A stretch of 5,962 bases of DNA from Elusimicrobiaceae bacterium (GTDB taxonomy: Bacteria > Elusimicrobiota > Elusimicrobia > Elusimicrobiales > Elusimicrobiaceae). Made by a program: the position numbers and the translations under genes. The notes beneath the pieces were generated by a model that saw only the letters and a program-made list of their open reading frames with translations, was not told the DNA's origin and searched no databases. The stretch is taken from the NCBI GenBank assembly GCA_017647245.1, contig JAGCKY010000016.1, positions 1 to 5,962 on the forward strand, given 5' to 3'. Of the stretch, positions 1 to 5,962 are shown piece by piece (position 1 is the stretch's first letter; every line of letters starts with the position of its first letter).

Positions 1-81
1 GCGCAAATGAAGCTCAAAGCCGTCGTAGAACGCAAAATCAAAGAATGTGTCCCGGGCGTGACTGCCGTTGAGCGCGTGTAA
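1..81 (+). CDS. C-terminal end of a probable NifU-like Fe-S cluster scaffold protein (partial)
   Basis: Only the last 26 residues and the TAA stop are present; the gene begins outside the window. The visible tail contains QMKLKAVVERKIKE followed by CVPGVTAVERV. This fits the end of the NifU/Nfu C-terminal domain, where a T-L-K-x-x-(I/V)-E-x-x-(I/L)-K helix is followed by (I/V)-P-x-V-x-x-V-x-x-V. In that family the CxxC pair that holds the bridging Fe-S cluster lies just before this helix, so it would fall just upstream of base 1 and cannot be checked here. If the call is right, the protein assembles or carries Fe-S clusters in the cytoplasm. The frame is the same as that of the next gene, and the stop codon directly abuts its ATG. 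The assignment rests on a short stretch, so it is tentative. Confidence 0.6.
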   Translation, partial: AQMKLKAVVERKIKECVPGVTAVERV

Positions 82-897
82 ATGCTCAAGGTTGATTTAC
101 ATACCCACTCCACTTTTTCAGACGGTACTTCTTCCCCGGAAGAAGTGGTTTGCGCCGCCGCCAAAGCAGGTGTAAAAGTTTTTGCGCTGGCCGACCACGA
201 TACCACCGACGGTGTCTTGCGTGCGCAAGCCGCTTGTCAAAAATACAATATAGACTGGGTTTGTGCCGTGGAAATCAGCACGCGCGAGCATGACCATTTG
301 CATTTTTTGGGCTACAATGTGGATATCCACAACGCCGCCTTTCAAAATTTTCTGAAAACAAACCGCGAAAACCGTGTAAACCGTATCAAAAAAATTATCC
401 GCCAACTGGCTGACAGCGGCGTAGATATTACCGAAGAAGACGTGTTTACACGCACCGCACACACGATTTCCCGTGCTCATGTGGCCGATGCGCTTAAAAA
501 GAAAAAAATCGTGCCCAACCGCCAAGAAGGTTTTCGCAAATATCTAGTACCCGGCCAAGTGGGATATGTCCCTTCCGCAGGCGTAACGGTTATAGAGGCC
601 ATTTATGAAATTAAAAAAGCAGGCGGGTTAGCCGTAATTGCGCATCCGGGGCTGACGCAAGAAGTATGGAATTTTCCCGCATGGGTGGAAGCAGGATTAG
701 ACGGAATAGAAGTATTTTATCCTTCACACAGCTACACGCTCAAACAAGAGCTGCTCAAAATTGCACGCAAGTATGATTTGTTTGCTACGGCGGGCTCTGA
801 TTACCACGGACCTAATGCCGGGCGTATTACTTCACTGGGAATGAATCTGCAAGCTCCGTACAGTGACCGTTTATTACGCAAATTGCTGGGCAAATAA
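82..897 (+). CDS. PHP-domain metal-dependent phosphoesterase (TrpH/YciV, RNase AM-like)
   Basis: This 271-residue protein has the usual length and motif order of the TrpH/YciV group of PHP phosphoesterases. Characterised members hydrolyse 3',5'-nucleoside bisphosphates or trim short RNA 5' ends at a multi-metal centre in the cytoplasm. Visible metal-site motifs are DLHTHS near the N-terminus (H7, H9), D14, ADHDTTDG (D38, H39, D40), E64 in VEIS, H74 in HFLGY, R131 and H133 in SRAHVA, H188 in IAHPG, and D240 and H242 in GSDYHG. The segment GIEVFYPSHS (Y213, H216) is also typical. All expected ligands appear present, so the enzyme should be active. In the usual GRPH element, Gly and Pro are replaced by Ser and Ala, while Arg and His remain. 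The start is the first ATG after an in-frame TAA, and relatives begin the same way, just before D-L-H-T-H. Only a weak GAG (70-72) precedes it, so translation may be coupled to the upstream gene. Exact substrate is inferred from the family. Confidence 0.93.
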   Translation: MLKVDLHTHSTFSDGTSSPEEVVCAAAKAGVKVFALADHDTTDGVLRAQAACQKYNIDWVCAVEISTREHDHLHFLGYNVDIHNAAFQNFLKTNRENRVNRIKKIIRQLADSGVDITEEDVFTRTAHTISRAHVADALKKKKIVPNRQEGFRKYLVPGQVGYVPSAGVTVIEAIYEIKKAGGLAVIAHPGLTQEVWNFPAWVEAGLDGIEVFYPSHSYTLKQELLKIARKYDLFATAGSDYHGPNAGRITSLGMNLQAPYSDRLLRKLLGK

Positions 898-3800
898 ACC
901 GTCGTTTAGCGTACGATTCATAGAATATAAATCCGGTTGCGAGTCTGACGGCCACTCAATATCCGCTGTATCCAAATACGGACCGAAGAAACGTAAGTAC
1001 ATATGGCGCAATTGCGGCAAAGACGCTTTCTTGGTCAATTTGCCTGCTTGAATAGAAAGTCTGAAATTGTAATATATACCGCTTTCGTTGGGCGCCGTGC
1101 TTTCAAAATGAATATGCAAATTGCCTTCTCTGTATCTTCTTTGTCCGATAGAAGTAATACCCAGTTCATGCGCACCCATGCGCACTTTGAGCCCCGAGCG
1201 TTTGATAATGGCATTAATCACTTGTTGTACTTTTAATTCGGAAGCCCCTTTGCCTAACATCAGCCCGGTTACTTCTCCTCTAGTGTTCATTATCAAGCTA
1301 ACATCTTTGGGCAAGCGGCTGGGTACCCATTCTCTGGGAATAGTTCTGCGTTCATTGGCTCTGTAAAAATCATCGGCTTGCGCATTAGCGGCATCTTTTC
1401 CTAAAAAGATGACTTTGTAACTACTCGTTTCCAAAGCATCTTCCACGCCTAAAGACAAGGTGCTTAACTTATTAATAGCGGCGGCGGCTTGATCAATTTC
1501 CGCTTGTGTGGCCGCGCGGCTGGTCAAACTTTCTACTGCGTCTAATGCTTGCTTGGTAACCGGATTGGCAATGTAACTTACATTGTTTTGATACCACGTA
1601 TGATATTGGTCCAATAGTTCTAAACGCTGCTGCGCAATTTCTTTTTCGGTTGCAAAGCGGGCTGCCAACACATCTTCTACTTTCGGTATGCTTTGTGTTT
1701 TGCGTTTTTCTTTTTTGCTTTTTTCTTTTTCCGTTGCTTCCTGCAAGTACTCTTTCATCGGTACTATGATTAATTTTCCATCCCGGCGCAACGACATTTG
1801 ATACCAGCCCTTTTTATCGTTCAGATTCAAATAACCAAACACTACTATTTTGCGGGCCGGAATATCTTTTTCAAAGTAAATATAATTGGGATGCGTTCCT
1901 TCTCTTTCATCACGCACGCCCGGTTTTAAACCAATCAGCACCGGATTGCCTTCTTTGCCGGGCAAATACATAAACGGATTAGCCCCACCTTTGGCAAGAA
2001 ATTGCATATCGTTGCGTTTCTTTAAGATTTGTTTAAATTCTTCGGTGCTTCTGCCTGCCAAGATGTCTTTGGCAAAGTAAATTTTGTTATATCTTGTTTT
2101 TCCTTTTTCCAAACCTTTTTCCAAGATATGCTTGATATCCTCTAAAGACAAATCATGCATTCCTCTAAACCCGGCAAACAGTTTGCGCATTTTATCTATA
2201 GGAATATCTTTTGTAAATTCTTCCAAATCTTCGGCCCACGCTTCTTCTTGCGCTTGATACACTTTTTCCGGCAAAGCCACTTTTTCCTTATCGGTGGCCG
2301 GATCCAACACCGTTTCTGCCTGATCTTCTAATTTGTGTGTACCGATTTCCCATCCGAAATAGATCAGATACCCTAAGAAAATGACGGGCATTAGTAACGG
2401 CAACCAAGGAACGCTGGTCATTTCTGTTAAATCTTTAAACCAACCGAACAAAGCATTGCCCGCAAACGTAATCATTGCGGTAGCAGACAGCAAGGTAGAC
2501 ACCGCATCGGACACATGGCGCGTATTGTGGAATGTAAAGCCCGTTATGATAGGAGATATGTTTGTTAGACCTATCGCGGATAACACAATCCCCGCCAGCT
2601 TTACAGGCCAAATTCCAAAAGCAATGGCGGCCAATCCCGCAATGACAGCTAACCCGCTTCCGGCCAGCAGAGCACCCTTGTCTATAGGCGCGATATTAAT
2701 TCGTTTAGAATGAATGCCTTTTTCCATCAGTCTTGTGCCGATTATACGTCCCAAAATAATCGGTACCGTAAACCATAACAATGAATGGCCCAGCCAGGAA
2801 TGACTCAGCGATTGCCACATAGCCGCCCACACGTTACTGCTGCCGGCACTGGCATACATATCAAATGTTCCTTCCACCTGTTTCATAAACAACTGATTGA
2901 TATATAAACCCAAAATGCTCATATTCATGCCGTGCAGCGCGGTAGCTAATACACCGCGGCGGATGATTCGGTTATATAAATTCGTTCCGGTTAATTCTTT
3001 CCACGTTGTTTTCAAAGACAAGCGGTCTTCCTTGCGGCGTTTTTCCGTTGTTTCCAATGTTTGCTGATGCATGCCAAACGTATTGTATAAGAGCATTACT
3101 AACAAGCTGATAGCGCCGTATACCGGGAAGAACACCGTCCAGTCTATTTGCTTGCCAAACGCTGCCATGAGGCCCATGGCAATCGGCGGAACTAAATAGT
3201 TCATGGCGTTTCCGACGGTCTGTTTAAATACACTTAAATACCCTTGTAAAGCTTGGTAACGGTCATCTGTAGACGCGGCCAATACTACCGGTTTCATAGA
3301 CACGTCCAAAAACGCGCCCCCGATACCGAGCAGAATAAAACTAGTTATCAGCAAGTATTTTTTAATATCCGTCGGATCGCCTAGCAGGCCATGCATGCCC
3401 GCTAACATAGGTAATACCATACCCGCTATAAACGCGGCCATACCTATGTTAAGAGTGATATTACGTCCGCGCGCGCCATTGATTGTACCATCCGAATTGC
3501 GTGCCCAACGGTTTTGTAAGATGCCTGCGATGAAGGAAAACACCCCGGTCACCACCGGAGAAATACCGCCCAACGCATACATTTCCCAGTTTGCTAAATG
3601 GAAATCTACTTTAGAAAAGTTGGCAATAATGGAAGACATATTGCCCATACCTTGCATTAAGTAAAGCCCAAACAACGGTAAGATACGGTTATTTACCAGC
3701 AAGATACCTTCGGCTATCTTTTTCCAACCAAAAGGTGAAGGGGTTTGTACGCCTTGTCCGCGTTGCAATTCAATATCCGAGCGAATGACTATGCCGTTCG

Positions 3801-5962
3801 GTTTGTCTTTCTCCTGTTTTTCATTGGGGCGCATTACCAGTTCGGCTTGCTTTCCTTTTTTGGGCAAGCGAATGAAAAGATGTTGGTCCGGATGCAAGCG
3901 TTCCATATTTTTAGCCGATTGTGTATCTAACGGCCAAAAACCAACCAGTTGTTTCTTTTCGTATACCGGAATGCTGTATTTTTCTATGGAAGCATCTGTT
4001 TCGGACGCAATAGATTGTAAGAAGGTTTGTAATTGCTGTTCCCAACCGCGCAGTACAATTTGTTTGACGGCTACCGGTAAACCGCTTTCTTCAATCATGT
4101 TCACCGCGGCCACGTAGTAGTTTTGTATGAAGTCGCGGTTGGTTAAAACCTTTTGCTGATTTTGTCTTTCCTGCGGGGTTAATTCTTCGTATTTTTCTAC
4201 AAAATTCTGCCAAACCCGCTGGCGCATATCTTGCAATTGTCGACGATGTTTTTTGGCTAATGTGGTATGTTCGTAATTGCGTTGGAGCTTTTGCCAAAAA
4301 GGTACCGGCGGAACTACACTAAAAGCATATGCGGAAGCAAACGGTTGGGTGCGTAAGAAATCGCGTTCGGCCCGTTCTATCTTATCTAAAATTTCATCAC
4401 CGAAGAATAATTGCCCCAGTTTATATTCGGCTGTTTGGAAAGGAGCCGCTTGTTCTGCCTGATAAAATTTATTACGGGCATACCGTATCGGAGCAATACT
4501 GCCAAAGTAAATATCGTTTTGCCAGGTTTGTAATCCTTGCGCCACGTTCCACCAAGCACGCGGTTGATATACGCCGCCCTGATTTAAAAAGTATTGCTGT
4601 TTGCTTTGCAGGTATTGACCGAAGTGTTGGTATTGGTGATGCGCGTCCAAAATATCAAACGTGCTGTCGTAATGATTAAATCCAAGCTGCGGTTGCGTAA
4701 TAGCGAGGTATTTGGCGTAGTCGCTTAGTTGGGTGCTGTATGTAGAGCGGATTTGTTCCAACGTATTAAAGCGCATGGCACCGCGCTCACCAATCCCGTA
4801 GCGACGCATATCATCAGGGGTTACAGCGGCCAACGGAGCCCACACTCTAAACGGAATAGCTTCTGCCGTTCTGGCAGCTGTTTGTGCCGCGGCATTACGC
4901 GCGGTATTTCTAATGGCTTGGGTAGCTTGATTAAATTCGGTACTTATGCGGGCGATACGGCTGGTACTTTGCACTGCTTTTGTAGTTGCCAATGCGCCCT
5001 GCACCGCTTTCGGCGCGGTCATTACCACTTCCGTAGCGGTTTTGGCGGCCGGCAATACGAACGCGTCCACCCCCGGCATAATCGGCGTAAAGACCAATTG
5101 CATGCCCAGCAACATCTTCGCCGGAGCATATTTCAGACTAGACCAAAAATCCTTTTTTACTTTTGTGTTTAACAGGCGGCCCTCGGCGCGGTTCCATTTC
5201 CAATTATCCGACGCTGTTTTTTGCGCAATTTCCCAGAAAGACGGTTCTTCTTTACGTACGATGTATTTGCTGTAATCAAATGTTTTTCCGGCCGCTTTGG
5301 CTTCGCCTACTCCCTCGGTGGCTTGCATAGTGCGCTCGGTGCCTTGATAAATCAACGGTTTGGCCGATGTTGTTTTAGCGGTAGTTTCCAAACCGATTTC
5401 TACTACTTTGCCATCTTCCGCGGCCATTTGCGCGACGGTTTGGCCTTGCCCCACATCTACTATCTTAATTTGCGCCGCAGGTTGTTTGGCGGCCGCGACG
5501 GATTTTTGCGCCGCACGCGCCAACTCTTGCGTGGCTACGGCGGTTTGTGTTTTTGCACTACCCACCGCCAACATACGCAATTTTGTTACCAATTGCACCG
5601 CTTTAGCGCTTGCTTTATATATCAAAGCACCTGCAAACACCGCCGCTAAAAAGAAATCTAATTTACTGGCCACTTCCCGGCGGTGGCTTTGTTTGGCGTA
5701 TTGTTCGTAACGCGTTTGATCACGCAACGCATATTGCCGGCTTACTAATTTAGACATCGCCGCCACATCGGAAGATGCACCGCTGTAATTGCGCTCTGCC
5801 AAGGCGGCCTTTAAATGCAAGCGGCGCACGGTGCCTTCGTTCATATCATCGTAATCGGCCCGCTGTAAATCTTTTAGCGCATTGAGAGCAGGCACGCCGT
5901 AGACCCGTGCAAAAGCGCCTTTATTGCCGGTTAATAACCCCACCCACAGCGGGCGCGCATAC
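874..5962 (-). CDS. Giant multidomain membrane protein with a central MFS-type transporter domain (5'-partial)
   Basis: The frame is open to the window edge. A GTG at 5943-5941 begins the longest in-window reading, but the codons before it (Y-A-R-P-L-W) contain no stop, so the true start lies outside. Numbering from that GTG gives 1689 residues. Residues 1-130 are charged and helical, with one likely membrane helix at about 95-112. Residues 130-360 are Ala-rich, with a hydrophobic stretch near 277-300. Residues 400-650 are rich in Gln and aromatics, then in charged helices. Residues about 740-1205 carry some 12 hydrophobic helices with a charged central loop (958-996), as in MFS transporters. 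MFS motif A is recognisable after helix 2 (AGILQNRW, then RGR at 825-827) and after helix 8 (GRIIGTRLMEKG, 1065-1076). F-L-D-V-S-M-K-P-V-V in helix 4 recalls the FHS/FucP sugar-symporter group, but this is weak. Residues 1206-1689 are soluble, with a Lys/Glu-rich linker (about 1398-1416) and an unrecognised alpha/beta region at the end. MFS identity is good; substrate and the roles of both extensions are unknown. Confidence 0.85.
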   Translation of the reverse strand, partial: YARPLWVGLLTGNKGAFARVYGVPALNALKDLQRADYDDMNEGTVRRLHLKAALAERNYSGASSDVAAMSKLVSRQYALRDQTRYEQYAKQSHRREVASKLDFFLAAVFAGALIYKASAKAVQLVTKLRMLAVGSAKTQTAVATQELARAAQKSVAAAKQPAAQIKIVDVGQGQTVAQMAAEDGKVVEIGLETTAKTTSAKPLIYQGTERTMQATEGVGEAKAAGKTFDYSKYIVRKEEPSFWEIAQKTASDNWKWNRAEGRLLNTKVKKDFWSSLKYAPAKMLLGMQLVFTPIMPGVDAFVLPAAKTATEVVMTAPKAVQGALATTKAVQSTSRIARISTEFNQATQAIRNTARNAAAQTAARTAEAIPFRVWAPLAAVTPDDMRRYGIGERGAMRFNTLEQIRSTYSTQLSDYAKYLAITQPQLGFNHYDSTFDILDAHHQYQHFGQYLQSKQQYFLNQGGVYQPRAWWNVAQGLQTWQNDIYFGSIAPIRYARNKFYQAEQAAPFQTAEYKLGQLFFGDEILDKIERAERDFLRTQPFASAYAFSVVPPVPFWQKLQRNYEHTTLAKKHRRQLQDMRQRVWQNFVEKYEELTPQERQNQQKVLTNRDFIQNYYVAAVNMIEESGLPVAVKQIVLRGWEQQLQTFLQSIASETDASIEKYSIPVYEKKQLVGFWPLDTQSAKNMERLHPDQHLFIRLPKKGKQAELVMRPNEKQEKDKPNGIVIRSDIELQRGQGVQTPSPFGWKKIAEGILLVNNRILPLFGLYLMQGMGNMSSIIANFSKVDFHLANWEMYALGGISPVVTGVFSFIAGILQNRWARNSDGTINGARGRNITLNIGMAAFIAGMVLPMLAGMHGLLGDPTDIKKYLLITSFILLGIGGAFLDVSMKPVVLAASTDDRYQALQGYLSVFKQTVGNAMNYLVPPIAMGLMAAFGKQIDWTVFFPVYGAISLLVMLLYNTFGMHQQTLETTEKRRKEDRLSLKTTWKELTGTNLYNRIIRRGVLATALHGMNMSILGLYINQLFMKQVEGTFDMYASAGSSNVWAAMWQSLSHSWLGHSLLWFTVPIILGRIIGTRLMEKGIHSKRINIAPIDKGALLAGSGLAVIAGLAAIAFGIWPVKLAGIVLSAIGLTNISPIITGFTFHNTRHVSDAVSTLLSATAMITFAGNALFGWFKDLTEMTSVPWLPLLMPVIFLGYLIYFGWEIGTHKLEDQAETVLDPATDKEKVALPEKVYQAQEEAWAEDLEEFTKDIPIDKMRKLFAGFRGMHDLSLEDIKHILEKGLEKGKTRYNKIYFAKDILAGRSTEEFKQILKKRNDMQFLAKGGANPFMYLPGKEGNPVLIGLKPGVRDEREGTHPNYIYFEKDIPARKIVVFGYLNLNDKKGWYQMSLRRDGKLIIVPMKEYLQEATEKEKSKKEKRKTQSIPKVEDVLAARFATEKEIAQQRLELLDQYHTWYQNNVSYIANPVTKQALDAVESLTSRAATQAEIDQAAAAINKLSTLSLGVEDALETSSYKVIFLGKDAANAQADDFYRANERRTIPREWVPSRLPKDVSLIMNTRGEVTGLMLGKGASELKVQQVINAIIKRSGLKVRMGAHELGITSIGQRRYREGNLHIHFESTAPNESGIYYNFRLSIQAGKLTKKASLPQLRHMYLRFFGPYLDTADIEWPSDSQPDLYSMNRTLNDGLFAQQFA
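1744..2088 (-). repeat. Tandem protein-level repeat in the C-terminal extension of the giant MFS protein
   Basis: Residues 1286-1400 (numbered from the GTG at 5943) contain two similar units about 67 residues apart. One begins NKIYFAKDILAGR at 1286 and the other NYIYFEKDIPARK at 1353. The DNA for the two starts shares the + strand decamer caaagtaaat (1872-1881 and 2073-2082). Each unit continues into a predicted strand-turn-strand segment with a Gly-Lys or Gly-Asn turn and a hydrophobic strand: LPGKEGNPVLIGLKP in the first, LRRDGKLIIVP in the second. A related segment lies on the other side of the transporter domain. This was found by eye and no family is recognised. Confidence 0.55.
3772..3978 (-). 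repeat. Diverged copy of the same protein motif in the N-terminal extension, just before the MFS domain
   Basis: Residues 656-724 read as a diverged copy of the C-terminal repeat. FIRLPKKGKQAELVMRP (690-706) aligns with FMYLPGKEGNPVLIGLKP (1324-1341). The text after each also matches: a charged stretch, then P-N-x-I-x-x-x-x-D-I (715-724 against 1352-1361). The preceding YEKKQLVGFWPLD (661-673) resembles FEKDIPARKIVVFGYLN (1357-1373). It sits about 30 residues before the first transporter helix, so the motif flanks the membrane domain on both sides. The resemblance is visual and moderate; a profile comparison would settle it. Confidence 0.45.

Noticed and set aside
118..525. Open frame on the - strand within the PHP gene
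   Set aside because: It lies wholly antisense to a well-supported PHP coding region and its translation shows no recognisable domain; it is a shadow frame.
1690..1735. T-rich tract on the + strand that could pass for a terminator
   Set aside because: It is the complement of the Lys/Glu-rich linker of the giant protein (residues about 1403-1418), with no GC-rich hairpin before it.
2381..2713. + strand 110-codon open frame opposite the MFS helices
   Set aside because: It is the complement of hydrophobic helix codons on the - strand; no recognisable motif or convincing ribosome binding site.
3545..3558. Short inverted repeat ccggt/accgg
   Set aside because: A 5-base stem inside coding sequence, expected by chance; no T-run or operator context.
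4729..5649. Overlapping + strand open frames of about 110-147 codons opposite the giant gene
   Set aside because: They are antisense to a continuous - strand frame with coherent protein features. Their translations are rich in Cys, Arg and His with no domain, as expected of the complement of Ala-rich coding DNA.
5941..5943. GTG as the real start of the giant protein
   Set aside because: The frame stays open through all upstream codons to the window edge, and no ribosome binding site is visible before the GTG, so the start is more likely outside the window.

Overview
The window holds parts of three bacterial protein-coding genes and is almost fully coding. On the + strand, the last 27 codons (including the stop) of a probable NifU-like iron-sulfur scaffold gene end at 81. 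An intact 271-residue PHP-domain phosphoesterase gene (82-897) follows immediately in the same frame. On the - strand, one very large open frame occupies the rest. It enters from the right edge at 5962, ends at 874-876 and overlaps the end of the PHP gene tail to tail by 24 bases.

The large - strand gene is the unusual part. At least 1695 residues are visible and its true start lies outside the window. The protein has a central 12-helix domain that reads as a major facilitator superfamily (MFS) transporter (DNA about 2329-3726). A long N-terminal extension of about 740 visible residues precedes it, and a soluble C-terminal extension of about 485 residues follows it. Both extensions contain copies of a short beta-rich sequence motif, clearest as N-x-I-Y-F-x-K-D-I-x-A-R. 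I recognise no known family in either extension.

The organism cannot be fixed from this window. Base composition is moderate (by eye around 45% GC) and genes are tightly packed. A giant, transporter-containing, Ala- and Gln-rich protein next to ordinary housekeeping genes would fit an uncultured, gut-type lineage such as Elusimicrobiota, but that is a low-confidence guess from general impression, not from a marker gene.

Layout: 1-81 NifU-like tail; 82-897 PHP phosphatase, possibly translated by coupling to the gene before it; 874-5962 (complement) giant MFS fusion protein. No RNA gene, mobile element, CRISPR array, convincing terminator or promoter was seen. The two + strand genes probably share a transcript. 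Nothing ties the giant protein to them functionally.
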